Positions 31,569 through 41,047 of a stretch of 64,000 nt of DNA are shown here, in pieces (positions within the stretch are counted from its first letter, which is position 1; the number at the start of each line of letters is the position of its first letter). The notes below the pieces were generated by a model. The model saw only the letters and a program-made list of their open reading frames with translations, had not been told where the DNA came from and made no database searches. The stretch is taken from assembly GCA_963823735.1 (NCBI GenBank), contig CAWGMO010000003.1, positions 310,001 through 374,000 on the forward strand, written 5' to 3'. The DNA is from Actinoallomurus sp963823735 (GTDB lineage Bacteria > Actinomycetota > Actinomycetes > Streptosporangiales > Streptosporangiaceae). Position numbers and translations under genes: made by a program.

Positions 31569-32606
31569 TCAGTCGGTGTCGTCGCCCTCGCGGCTGGCGA
31601 GCAGGCGGCGGAGCGCGTCGAGCCGTGACGCGTCGGCGTGCCCCTCGGCGACCCATGCGTCGAGCGAGCAGTCGTCCTGCCGGTGGGTGCAGCGCGGCGG
31701 GCACGCTGGAGGCGCGCTCGGCGAGGTCGGGGAAGGCGCCGTCAAGGACGTCTCGGTGCCCACGTGGGCCAGCCCGAAGCCGCGTACGCCCGGCGTGTCG
31801 ATGATCCAGCCGGCTCTCCGGCGGCAGCGCGATCGCCGACGAGGAGGTGTGCCGCCCGCGCCCGGTCACCGGGTTGACCTCGCTGACGGCGCGCGCGGCG
31901 TCCGGGACCAGGGCGTTGACCAGCGTGGACTTGCCGACGCCCGAGTGTCCGACGAGGACGCTCATGCTGCCTTCCAGCCGCTCGCGCAGGTCGTCGACGG
32001 ACTCGCCCCGCTGGGTCGTAGCAGTGCGGGACGCCCAGCGGCGCGTACGTCTCCAGCAGGGAGTCCGGCGAGGCCAGGTCGGCCTTGGTGAGGCAGAGCA
32101 GCGGGCTCCAGGCCGGCGTCGTAGGCGGCGACCAGGCAGCGGTCGATCATCCGGGGGCGCGGCTCGGGGTCGGCGAGGGCGGTGACGATGACGAGCTGGT
32201 CGGCGTTGGCGACGATCACGCGCTCGACCGGGTCGGTGTCGTCGGCGCGTACGGCGCAGCATGGAGGTGCGCTTGCTCGACGCGGATGACGCGGGCGAGC
32301 GTGTCGGGCGCGCCGGTGACGTCGCCGACCAGGCCGACGCGGTCGCCGACCACCACGGCCTTGCGGCCCAGCTCGCGCGCGCGCATCGCGGTGACCGACG
32401 GGTGCCGCGCGACGCCTTGCGCGCACGTCCGCCGCCCTCGCCCTCGACGAGGCAGGTGTAGCGGCCGCGGTCGACGGCCACGACGAAGCCGCTGACGGCG
32501 TCCTCGTGGGCGGGGCGGAGCCGGGTGCGCGGGCCGTGACCCCTTGCCCGGCCGTGACCCGTACGTCGTCTTCGTCGAGCCTCGCCCAGTCGCGCGCGGC
32601 GTGACC
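31569..32606 (-). pseudogene. rsgA: ribosome small-subunit-dependent GTPase RsgA, frame broken repeatedly
   Basis: All RsgA landmarks occur in order on the minus strand but in changing frames: VSGFVVAVDRGRYTC (OB-type domain), ADQLVIVTALADPEPRPRMIDR, GHSGVGKSTLVNAL (G1), VNPVTGRGRHTSS (switch), WIIDTPGVRGFGLAHV (G3), and CTHRQDDCSLDAW (zinc site). At least seven frame changes are needed, near 32550, 32440, 32260, 32110, 32025, 31810, 31757 and 31705. RsgA assists late 30S assembly. The positions are all in GC-rich runs, and the adjacent aroA is damaged alike, so base-calling or assembly errors are more likely than decay. The boundary with aroA is approximate. Confidence 0.75.
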
Positions 32607-33880
32607 TCAGCTCCCGACCGCCGCAGCATCTCCGCCCACAGGTCGCCGAACTCGGGAAGGGTCTTGCCGACCGTCGCGAGGTTCTCCACCTCGACGCCGG
32701 GCACGGCGAGGCCGAGCACGGCGCCCGCCATGGCCATCCGGTGGTCGTCGTAGGTGTGGAAGACGCCGCCGCGCAGCGGGCGCGGCCGGATCTCCAGGCC
32801 GTCGGGCAGCTCGCGTCACGTCGCCGCCGAGGCCGTTGATCTCGGTGGCCAGCGCGGCGAGCCGGTCGGTCTCGTGGCCGCGCATGTGGCCGATGCCGCG
32901 CAGCCGCTCGGGCCGGCGGCCAGCGCCGCGAGGGCGGCGATCACGCGGCTCAGCTCGCCGACGTCGCCGAGGTCCACGTCGATGCCGGTGAGGGTGCCGT
33001 CGCCGCGCACGGTGAGGTCGCCGTCGTCGTAGGCGACGGCGCCGCCCAGCTCGGCGAGCAGGTGGCGGAGCGCGTCGCCCGGCTGCGTCGTCTGCGCCGG
33101 GCCAGCCGCGTACCGTCACGCGCCCGGCGGTCACCAGCGCGGCGGCCAGGAACGGCGCCGCGTTGGACAGGTCGGGCTCGATGTCGATCTCGCCGCCGCG
33201 GAGGGGCCCGGGCCGACGCGCCAGACGTCGGCCTCGGCCTCGACCGAGGCGCCGGCGTCGCGCAGCATCCGCGACGGTCATCTCAGGTGCGGCGCGGACG
33301 GCACCGGCGGGCCCTCGTGGCGCACCTCGACGCCCTTGGCGTACGCGGCGCGCGGCCAGCAGGAGGCCGGAGACGAGCTGTGAGGAGCCGGAGGCGTCGA
33401 GCGTGACCGGGCCGCCCGGGACGGAGCCGGGGCCGCGCACGGTGAACGGCAGGCGCGTCGCCCGTCGACGTCGGCGCCGAGGGCGCGCAGCGCGGCGAGG
33501 ATCGGGCCCATCGGGCCGCTTGCGCGGCGTACGGGTCGCCGTCGAAGAAGACCTCGCCGTCGGCGAGCGCGGCGACCGGCGGCACGAACCGCATGACGGT
33601 GCCCGCCAGGCCGACGTCGAGGGTGGCCGGGCCGCGCAGCTCGCCCGGCGTCACGCGCCAGTCGCCCCCGGAGGTCTCGTCGATCTTCACGCCGAGGGTG
33701 CGCAGCGCGCGCCATCATGAGCAGCGTGTCGCGGCTGCGGAGCGGCCTGCGCACCAGGGTCGGCTCGCCGGCGAGAGTGCCGAGGATCAGCGCCCGGTTG
33801 GTCATCGACTTGGACCCGGGCAGCGTGACGGCGGAGTCGACCGGGCCGTCGGCGGCCGGTGCGGACCACATTGGAGGCAT
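32607..33880 (-). pseudogene. aroA: 3-phosphoshikimate 1-carboxyvinyltransferase AroA, frame broken repeatedly
   Basis: AroA elements appear in the right order across three frames: LPGSKSMTNRALILGTLAGE (PEP/shikimate site), GLAGTVMRFVPPVAALADG, GPMGPILAALRALGADV, LDASGSSQLVSGLLLAA, DLSNAAPFLAAALVTAGRV, GIGHMRGHETDRLAALATEI, and YDDHRMAMAGAVLGLAVPGV partly. Frame changes are needed near 33713, 33520, 33462, 33352, 33285, 33205, 33100, 32918 and 32814. The enzyme makes EPSP in the shikimate pathway, normally essential without aromatic supplements. Intact residues around every motif argue that the true gene is whole and this stretch was read with errors. Confidence 0.75.
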
Positions 33881-34032
33881 GACTGAAGAGTACCGGCCGC
33901 GGGTAAGCGCGATCTTGCCGGTGAGCGGGTCCGTTGAGGGTCGTGGTTCGGGCACGGGCTGGTAGATCACCGGGCGGCCGTCTCCGTGCCGCCCTAACGT
34001 GGCGTCACTCGCAGGCTCAGGGGGAGACGACC

Positions 34033-34749
34033 GTGGACGCGACGCCGCTCGCACACCGCCACCGGCGGGCGCCCGAAAGCGAGGTCCCGCTTCCGCTTCC
34101 TCCGGGCCCGTACGAGCTGCGGGTCTCGGATCTGCGCACCCGCTGGCCGGACGGCGAGGTCGTCGCGCTCGGCGACGCCGACCTGCTGCTCCCACCGGGG
34201 CGCCGGGTCGCGCTGGTCGGCCGTGGCCGGGTCGCGACCTCCGCGCTGGCCGCCGTCCTGCTCCGGTTCGTGGAGTACGAGGGGACGGCGACGCTGAACG
34301 GCGTCCAGCTTCGCGATCTCGCGGGCGACGACGTACGCGGGGTCATCGGGCTGTGCGCGCGCGACGCGCGGGTCTTCGGCACCTCGGTCGCGGAGAACGT
34401 ACGGGTCGCGCGCCCGGACGCCACGGACGACGAGGTGGTGCGGGCGCTCCGGCGTGCCGGCATCGGCCTGCCGGCGGAGGCTCTCGTGGGGGAGGAAGGC
34501 GTCGTCGTGTCCGGCGGGGAGCGCCAGCGGATCGCGCTGGCACGTGCGTTCCTGGCCGGCGTGCCCGTCCTCATCCTGGACGAACCGGACGCCGGGCTCA
34601 CCGAGGCGGCCGGGGAGGCCGTCCTCGCCGAGCTCCTGGACGCGGCCGCGGGGCACACGCTCCTGCTGATCACGCACCGGCGGGTTCTGCCGGGGGCGGC
34701 GCCGATCCTGCGTCACATGGACGAGGTCCTCACGCTCAGCGGTTCGTGA
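34033..34749 (+). CDS. stand-alone CydC-like ABC ATPase domain with degenerate nucleotide site
   Basis: A 238-residue protein matching the nucleotide-binding half of CydC-type exporters (GVIGLCARDARVFGTSVAEN), with no membrane domain. The signature VSGGERQRIALARA (159-172) and Walker B VLILDEPDA are intact. The Walker A position reads GRGRVATS, with no GK(S/T), and the Q-loop Gln is Arg110. It therefore probably cannot bind or hydrolyse ATP normally. GTG at 34033 follows GGGGAGA. It is divergent from aroA. It could be a decayed exporter fragment or a regulatory paralogue; conservation of the start and the open frame favours a maintained gene. Confidence 0.65.
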   Translation: MDATPLAHRHRRAPESEVPLPLPPGPYELRVSDLRTRWPDGEVVALGDADLLLPPGRRVALVGRGRVATSALAAVLLRFVEYEGTATLNGVQLRDLAGDDVRGVIGLCARDARVFGTSVAENVRVARPDATDDEVVRALRRAGIGLPAEALVGEEGVVVSGGERQRIALARAFLAGVPVLILDEPDAGLTEAAGEAVLAELLDAAAGHTLLLITHRRVLPGAAPILRHMDEVLTLSGS

Positions 34750-35329
34750 TCTTCGAGGCCTTTCCGGCCGTGCGCTGGACGCCCTTGGCGGCCTTGCGCT
34801 GGGTCGTCGTGACGCTCTTGGCGGCCTTGCGGCGCGCGCGTTCGGTCTGGCGTCCGGCCTCGGCGCGCGCGATGGCCGCCTGGAGTCGCGCCTCGTGCAG
34901 GCTCTGCTTGGCCGCGCGTACGGGGTGGCGGTCGATGGGCGCGGAGCCGGCCAGCAGCAGCGCGCCGAACAGGCCGGCGTTCCGCAGCATCAGGGTGCGC
35001 TCGGACGCGCGCCGCGACGGGTCGTCCTCGGACCAGAACCGGTGCTCGGTGAGCAGCGCGGGGAGCAGCTCCGCCGCGAGCGCCAGCGTCGCGAGGCGCT
35101 GGAACTTGCCGAGGGCGAGCAGGCCGCCGGCGCCGACGCTGACCGCGCCCTGGATGCGGACGAGGGTCTCGGGGTCGTTGGAGGGGAGCCACGAGACGCG
35201 GTCCGCGAGCGCCTTGATCATGGGTGCGGCGCTCTCGGCGCGCGGACCGGGGTTGCGGAGCGTCTCCAGTCCGGTGACCACGAAAGGCGCCGCCACGAGC
35301 GGACGGGCGATGTTCCTCATGATTTGCAT
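34736..35329 (-). CDS. DoxX family membrane protein
   Basis: About 197 residues. The N-terminal half has four hydrophobic segments in DoxX order (RPLVAAPFVVTGLETL, VSVGAGGLLALGKFQRLATLALAAELLPALL, LMLRNAGLFGALLLAG). The C-terminal 60 residues are a basic Ala/Lys/Arg-rich tail. ATG at 35329 is preferred because AGGA lies five bases upstream. The 3' end overlaps the ATPase gene by 14 bases, convergent. DoxX proteins are linked to redox or thiol stress in other actinobacteria; here the role is unproven. Confidence 0.75.
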   Translation of the reverse strand: MQIMRNIARPLVAAPFVVTGLETLRNPGPRAESAAPMIKALADRVSWLPSNDPETLVRIQGAVSVGAGGLLALGKFQRLATLALAAELLPALLTEHRFWSEDDPSRRASERTLMLRNAGLFGALLLAGSAPIDRHPVRAAKQSLHEARLQAAIARAEAGRQTERARRKAAKSVTTTQRKAAKGVQRTAGKASKITNR

Positions 35330-35426
35330 AGTCCTGCTCATGCCCATCGAGAGAGCGAACAAGCACACTCGTTTGACAAGCTTGGGGGCCAGGTTGCGGT
35401 GATGTGATCGGAGGCGGGACCCAGAC

Positions 35427-36143
35427 GTGTGCGGGCGGTACACCTCGGCGCGAGGACGCCAGGAGCTGATCGACTTTTTCGACATCGACCAGGACGAAGC
35501 GGGCGAGCTCGAACCCGACTTCAACGTGGCGCCGACCAAACCGGTGCCGGTCGTGCTCACCCGTGAGGTCCGTGAGCTCCACGTCGCGCGCTGGGGGCTG
35601 GTGCCCTCGTGGGCCAAGGACCTCTCGGTCGGCGCGCGGATGATCAACGCGCGGTACGAATCGGTGCACGAGAAGCCGGCGTTCCGCCGCGCCCTCGCCA
35701 AGCGCCGCTGCCTCGTGCCGGCCGACGGCTACTACGAGTGGCAGACCCTGGAGGGCGGCGCCAAGCAGCCGCACTACATCAGCCGCGCCGACGGCGGCGT
35801 CCTCGCGATGGCCGGCCTGTACGAGGTGTGGCGGCCCAGGGGCGGCGACGACGAGTGGGTGCTGAGCTGCACCATCATCACGACCGAGGCGACCGACGAC
35901 GTCGGGCGCGTCCACGACCGGATGCCGATGATCGTCGAGCCGGACCGGTTCGGCGCGTGGCTGGACCCCGCGGTGACCGGGTCCGACGAGGCGCGGTCGC
36001 TGCTCCGGCCGGCCGTCACGGGCCTGCTGGAGACCCACCGCGTCTCGACGGCGGTCAACAAGGTCCAGAACAACGGGCCGGAGCTGATCGAACCCCTGCC
36101 CGAGACGGTCGTCCCGGCCGAGGTGCCCCCGACGCTCTTCTAG
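35427..36143 (+). CDS. SRAP (HMCES/YedK) abasic-site processing protein
   Basis: A 238-residue protein with the SRAP residues: Cys2 directly after the initiator (MCGRYT), Asn75 (MINARYES), Glu105 (YYEW) and His164 (HDRMP). The N-terminal cysteine forms a thiazolidine link with abasic sites in single-stranded DNA, which fixes the GTG start at 35427. The gene is part of the SOS-associated group in other bacteria, but I saw no LexA box here. It overlaps the convergent methyltransferase gene by four bases. Confidence 0.92.
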   Translation: MCGRYTSARGRQELIDFFDIDQDEAGELEPDFNVAPTKPVPVVLTREVRELHVARWGLVPSWAKDLSVGARMINARYESVHEKPAFRRALAKRRCLVPADGYYEWQTLEGGAKQPHYISRADGGVLAMAGLYEVWRPRGGDDEWVLSCTIITTEATDDVGRVHDRMPMIVEPDRFGAWLDPAVTGSDEARSLLRPAVTGLLETHRVSTAVNKVQNNGPELIEPLPETVVPAEVPPTLF

Positions 36144-36880
36144 ACCTTCTTGATCGCGCTGGCGACCAGGTGGATGCCGACGGGCTCGTCGTTCAGGGGA
36201 GCCGTCAGCTCGGCGCGTACGAGCCGGGGGAGGGCCTGGGGGCTCACGCCGAGGACGTGCTCGACCGTCGAGGGGGACAGCGTCGTACGCGACCGGACCC
36301 ACTCCACCTCCAGGCCGCAGTCGGTGAGCAGCTCGCGTAGCTGCTCGACGCCGAAGCACCGGGTGATCGTGCCGTCCGGCCAGGGCACCAGGACGACCTC
36401 CGAGCGGGGCACGTCGGACAGGTGCGCCCAGTAGTTCTGCTCGGCGAGCATCGCCATACCGAGCACCAGGGAGTCGACGCTCAGCAGCACGCGGCCGCCG
36501 GGGCGCAGCACGCGGGCGATCTCGGCCACGACGTCCTCGGTGACCAGGTGGCGCGACAGCATCCTCCCCTCGGCCACCACGGCGTCGAAACACCCGGGGG
36601 ACAGGAAGTCCAGCGAGGTCGGGTCGGCGACCACCGGCCGGGTACGGCCCGGGCGCGGGGCGTCGTCATGCGTGTCGCAGACCTCCACCACCCTGTGCCC
36701 GGCGTGCGCGGCCTGCGCCGCGCAGCGCGCCTGGGCGCCGGAGAGATCGAGTACCCGGGACGGTCTGCGGGGAAGCCATCGGGACAGCTGCGCGGCGGCG
36801 ACGGCCCAGTAGAACGTCCAGTAGCTCGCGAGCGACTCGGACTCGCCAACAGCGGGATGCTTCGCCGGAATCGACAGCAC
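36140..36880 (-). CDS. class I SAM-dependent methyltransferase
   Basis: A protein of about 246 residues with VLDLSGAQARCAAQAA (degenerate motif I), VVADPTSLDF, FDAVVAEGRMLSRHL and IARVLRPGGRVLLSVDS (post-motif loop). GTG at 36880 is chosen because AGAGGAG stands five bases upstream; longer starts at 36901 and 36910 have poor spacing. Motif I lacks the usual GxGxG, so SAM binding may be weak. The gene is divergent from sigR. The substrate is unknown. Confidence 0.7.
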   Translation of the reverse strand: MLSIPAKHPAVGESESLASYWTFYWAVAAAQLSRWLPRRPSRVLDLSGAQARCAAQAAHAGHRVVEVCDTHDDAPRPGRTRPVVADPTSLDFLSPGCFDAVVAEGRMLSRHLVTEDVVAEIARVLRPGGRVLLSVDSLVLGMAMLAEQNYWAHLSDVPRSEVVLVPWPDGTITRCFGVEQLRELLTDCGLEVEWVRSRTTLSPSTVEHVLGVSPQALPRLVRAELTAPLNDEPVGIHLVASAIKKV

Positions 36881-36975
36881 GGCGGCTCCTCTGGGATGCA
36901 TTTCTCCCAATCCTTCCCTGTTGGAGGCGCGAGTTCACACTTCCTGTCGGTGTGCCGCTGCATTCCTCGTCTCTC

Positions 36976-37002
36976 GGGAATCTTGCGGCCGTGCGGTGCG
37001 TT
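36976..37002 (+). promoter_or_regulatory. SigR-type promoter of sigR
   Basis: GGGAAT (36976-36981), exactly 18 bases, then GTT (37000-37002) matches the GGGAAT-N18-GTT consensus recognised by SigR-group factors. Transcription would start near 37009. The target is sigR itself, so the factor amplifies its own synthesis on thiol stress. Confidence 0.8.
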
Positions 37003-37042
37003 GCACAGCGTCATAACGGACACTGACGCGTGAAAGTTCGAG

Positions 37043-37768
<726 letters not shown>

Positions 37769-37811
37769 GTCACCGAACGCCTGTCCCCCCGTGCGTGGCG
37801 CAGGAGGCGAC

Positions 37812-38078
37812 ATGAGTTGCGGAAAGCCTCACGAGACGCCCTGTTCGGAGGTGCTGGGACGCATCTACGACTATCTCGACGGCGAGCTCGACGAGGGTAA
37901 TTGCACCGACATCAAGCAGCACCTCGACGAGTGCGGCCCGTGCCTTCGGGAGTACGGTCTCGAGGAGTCGGTCAAGAAGCTGGTCAACAAGTGCTGCGGC
38001 CGTGACGCGGTGCCGCAGGACCTCCGCTCGAAGGTACTCGGCCGTATCGAGCAGGTTCGCGCGACCCTCGGTGACTGA
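37812..38078 (+). CDS. rsrA: redox-sensing anti-sigma factor RsrA
   Basis: An 88-residue zinc anti-sigma factor starting at ATG 37812, with GGAGG seven bases upstream. Cysteines at 3, 11, 31, 41, 44, 61 and 62 and His37 coincide with the positions in Streptomyces RsrA, including the HxxxCxxC motif (HLDECGPC, 37-44). In that protein oxidation forms a Cys11-Cys44 type disulfide, releases zinc and frees SigR. Together with the SigR-type promoter upstream this is a complete feedback circuit. Confidence 0.95.
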   Translation: MSCGKPHETPCSEVLGRIYDYLDGELDEGNCTDIKQHLDECGPCLREYGLEESVKKLVNKCCGRDAVPQDLRSKVLGRIEQVRATLGD

Positions 38079-38292
38079 GGCGTAAGCTGGGCATCCGGCC
38101 TCACTCGGGACGCTAGGTGACGATACCTTCACGCTTTGCTCACGTTTCCCTGGGCGTCTGCGTGACCCCCGGCTCTCGGGTTAGGCTTACCACCGATTCC
38201 TCGGGCGGCTTCACGGGGCGGCGGCGAGTCAAGGCAGGCGAGCCTCCGGACCACAGGGGGTCGGGGAGTTCACTAGGGGGAGGCAGAGAAGC

Positions 38293-38319
38293 ATGCGTAA
38301 AGGCGTGTCCTGGGCTTAG
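38293..38319 (+). CDS. possible 8-codon leader peptide before the HD-GYP gene
   Basis: ATG at 38293 opens MRKGVSWA then TAG, with GGGGGAGG about nine bases upstream. It ends 11 bases before the GTG of the HD-GYP gene. Coupling or attenuation is possible; chance cannot be excluded. Confidence 0.25.
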   Translation: MRKGVSWA

Positions 38320-38330
38320 GCCATAACCTC

Positions 38331-39689
38331 GTGGGGGCGGCATTGCGTGGACTACCCCTCGCCGCGCAGGCGTACGTCTGCACGGTCGTCGCGTTCGCGG
38401 CATCATGCATCGGCCTCTCGTCACTCCACGGCATCCACTGGACCACCCTCGCGGTCCTCGTGGTGCTGTCGGTCGTGTGCGAGTCGGTCCCCGCGCTGCT
38501 CAACAGCGCGAGTGCACGCGTGTCGATGAGCTACTCGGCCGGTCTGGCCTCGGTGGTCCTTCTGGGGCCTGCCGGGGCCGCACTGGTCGGAGCGTCGGCC
38601 ATCGTCACCGGGCGCCGCGACGTCGGCCCGGTCAAGAGACTGTTCAACGGTGCGCAGTTCGCGCTCGCCGGATACCTCTCGGGCGTCGTCTACAGCGCGG
38701 TCGGCGGCACGATCGGCATGCCGACCAACGGCTCGTTCCCCGGCATCATCACGCCCTACGCCGGGGCCGTCGTCACCTACGTCGCGGTCAACCTCGTCCT
38801 CGTCGGCGTCGTGCTGGTCCTGACCAAGCAGGCGCCGATCTGGGGCTTCCGCTGGCGCCCCATCGGCCAGCTCGCCGCCGGGCAGCTCGCGTACGGCATG
38901 TTCGGGCTGCTCATCGCGGCGCCGTGGGAGGTCATCGGGCCGTTCTCGGCCTTCCTCGTGCTGCTGCCGATGCTGCTGGCCCGCTGGGCGTTCGAGCAGA
39001 CCCGCGCCCAGCACCAGGCCCACTCGGCCACCATCGCGGCCCTGTGCCAGGCCGTGGAGACGAAGGACTACTACACCCGCGGCCACAGCGAGCGGGTGTC
39101 GCGCGGCTCGGTGATGATCGCCCGTGTGATCGGCATGCGGCCCGAGCGCGTGGGCGCGATCCGCTGGGCGGGCATGCTCCACGACGTCGGCAAGCTGGGC
39201 GTGCCGACGAAGGTGCTGCAGAAGGACGGCCCTCTCACCGAGGAGGAGTTCGCGGCGATCCAGCTGCACCCCATGCGGGGCCTGGAGATCGTGCGCGAGA
39301 TCGGCTTCCTCGACGAGGCCCTCGCCGGGATCATGCACCACCACGAGCGGGTCGACGGCACCGGTTACCCGATGGGCCTGGCCGGCTCGGAGATCCCTGA
39401 ATTCGCCCGCGTCATCTCGGTGGCCGACGCCTTCGACTCGATGACCTCCGACCGGTCCTACCGCGCCGCGCGCTCGCGCGAGGAGGGCATCGCCGAGCTG
39501 AGGCGCTCCGCGGGCACCCACTTCGACCCGGAGCTGGTCGACGCGTTCGTCGCGGCGCTGGAGACCGAGGGCTGGGAGCCGGCCGAGCCGCTCGTCCCGC
39601 CCGAGGGCGAGGACATCGAGACCACCCAGCAGGACCACGACGACCCGAGCGCGCCGCTGCGCGTCGCGAGCGAAGGAGCGCGCCCGTGA
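38331..39689 (+). CDS. membrane HD-GYP domain phosphodiesterase
   Basis: A 452-residue protein. About six hydrophobic helices fill residues 8-215. An HD domain follows: TRGHSERVSRG, then MLHDVGKLGVP (HD pair) and HHHERVDGTGYP (HD-GYP). It would hydrolyse cyclic di-GMP in response to a membrane-sensed signal. The acidic 40-residue tail is of unknown use. The GTG at 38331 is close to CATAAC, so the message may be leaderless. The stop overlaps the start of a second HD protein. Confidence 0.88.
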   Translation: MGAALRGLPLAAQAYVCTVVAFAASCIGLSSLHGIHWTTLAVLVVLSVVCESVPALLNSASARVSMSYSAGLASVVLLGPAGAALVGASAIVTGRRDVGPVKRLFNGAQFALAGYLSGVVYSAVGGTIGMPTNGSFPGIITPYAGAVVTYVAVNLVLVGVVLVLTKQAPIWGFRWRPIGQLAAGQLAYGMFGLLIAAPWEVIGPFSAFLVLLPMLLARWAFEQTRAQHQAHSATIAALCQAVETKDYYTRGHSERVSRGSVMIARVIGMRPERVGAIRWAGMLHDVGKLGVPTKVLQKDGPLTEEEFAAIQLHPMRGLEIVREIGFLDEALAGIMHHHERVDGTGYPMGLAGSEIPEFARVISVADAFDSMTSDRSYRAARSREEGIAELRRSAGTHFDPELVDAFVAALETEGWEPAEPLVPPEGEDIETTQQDHDDPSAPLRVASEGARP

Positions 39690-40948
39690 CCGCCTCGACG
39701 CGCCGGCGGCCCGGCTGGCAGTCGCTCGACTCCGCCCAGCTACTGCTGATCGCGGTCGCCGGGATGCTCATCATCGCCTCGGTCACGCAGGTCGGCGCCG
39801 TCGGCCTGAAGGACTCCCGCACCGCGATCCTGTTCGGCGCCCTCATCGCCGTCGGCGAGCTCCTGCGGATGTTAATGCCGGGCAACCGCGAGGTCGCGCC
39901 GATCGCCAGCGCGGGCTCTCTCGGGTACGCCCTGCTCCTGAGGGTGGGCAGCGAGCCCGCCACCCACTCGGCGTTCCAGGTGGTGACCGTCACCGCGTGC
40001 GGCACCCTCGTCGGGTCCCTCCCGCATATCGCCGTCGGCCGCGTCCCCGGCCTCGACGCCATGGCCCGCCGCATTCTCAGCCCGGCGCTCGTCGCCTTCA
40101 TCTTCCGGCCCATCGCCCAGTCCTCCCTGCGCCACCACTGGCCCACGCTCATCACGGTCATGGCCCTGACCGTGGTGCTGGCCTGCGCGGTGGAGGTGGT
40201 GGCCGCCGCGACCATCCGCGCCGAGGCCGTCCGCACCCGCTTCGGCATCGCCCTCGGCGACGAGATACGCGCCAAGGTGCCGCTCTGCGTCGCGTCGGGC
40301 GCCACCGGCATGCTCATCGCCGTCAGCACCTTCGTGATGGGGCCCGCCGCGCTGCTCGTGTTCACCGCGCCGATCCTGGTGACGCAGGTCGCGTTCCGCC
40401 GCTTCGCCGGCATCCGGGCCACCTACCTCCAGACCGTGCGCGCGCTGTCCCAGGTCACCGAGGTCGGCGGCTACGTCGAGACCGGCCACTCGCGGCGGGT
40501 CAGCGAGCTGGCCGTCGCGATGGGCCGCGAGCTGGGCATGACCGAGGAGGAGCTCCTCGAGCTGGAATACGCCGCGCTCATGCACGACATCGGGCAACTG
40601 TCGTTGCGCGACCCGATCCCCGGCGGCGCGACCGTACTGGCCTCGCCGAGTGAGCAGCGTCGCATCGCCGGCCTCGGCGCCGGCGTGATCACCAAGACCG
40701 GTGTGCTCGACGAGGTGGCCGAGATCGTACGCCGGCAGTCCGAGCCGTACCGCGCGGCCGACGGGCCCGCGCCGCCGCTCGCGAGCCGGGTCATCAAGGT
40801 CGCGAACGCCTACGATGACCTGGTCGGCGCGTCCTCGGACCGCGACCGGTCGGCGGCGGTGCTGGAGCGTCTGCGGGGCGATTCGGCCGCGGAGTACGAC
40901 CCGACCGTGGTCGAGGCCCTCGGGCACGTCGTCGACCGCCTGCGCTGA
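39686..40948 (+). CDS. second membrane HD-domain protein, GYP motif lost
   Basis: A 420-residue paralogue: about six membrane helices in residues 18-230, then an HD domain with GHSRRVSELA and LMHDIGQLSLRDP. The position of HHERxDGxGYP reads RRQSEPYRAADGP, so the GYP element and one metal His are missing. It probably has reduced or no phosphodiesterase activity and may sense or regulate the first copy. The GTG overlaps the upstream stop (GTGA). Confidence 0.82.
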   Translation: MTASTRRRPGWQSLDSAQLLLIAVAGMLIIASVTQVGAVGLKDSRTAILFGALIAVGELLRMLMPGNREVAPIASAGSLGYALLLRVGSEPATHSAFQVVTVTACGTLVGSLPHIAVGRVPGLDAMARRILSPALVAFIFRPIAQSSLRHHWPTLITVMALTVVLACAVEVVAAATIRAEAVRTRFGIALGDEIRAKVPLCVASGATGMLIAVSTFVMGPAALLVFTAPILVTQVAFRRFAGIRATYLQTVRALSQVTEVGGYVETGHSRRVSELAVAMGRELGMTEEELLELEYAALMHDIGQLSLRDPIPGGATVLASPSEQRRIAGLGAGVITKTGVLDEVAEIVRRQSEPYRAADGPAPPLASRVIKVANAYDDLVGASSDRDRSAAVLERLRGDSAAEYDPTVVEALGHVVDRLR

Positions 40949-41047
40949 GCAACAATTCGATCATGCGCGATTTGTGGGTGGGCGTGGCGCTACGCCAGTC
41001 GGCGGGTGGCTATCCTCACCCTGGGTTGACCTAACGAGGAGGGACCG

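Noticed and set aside
38079..38292. Cyclic di-GMP or cyclic di-AMP riboswitch before the HD-GYP gene
   Set aside because: None of the conserved GEMM or ydaO core segments could be recognised.
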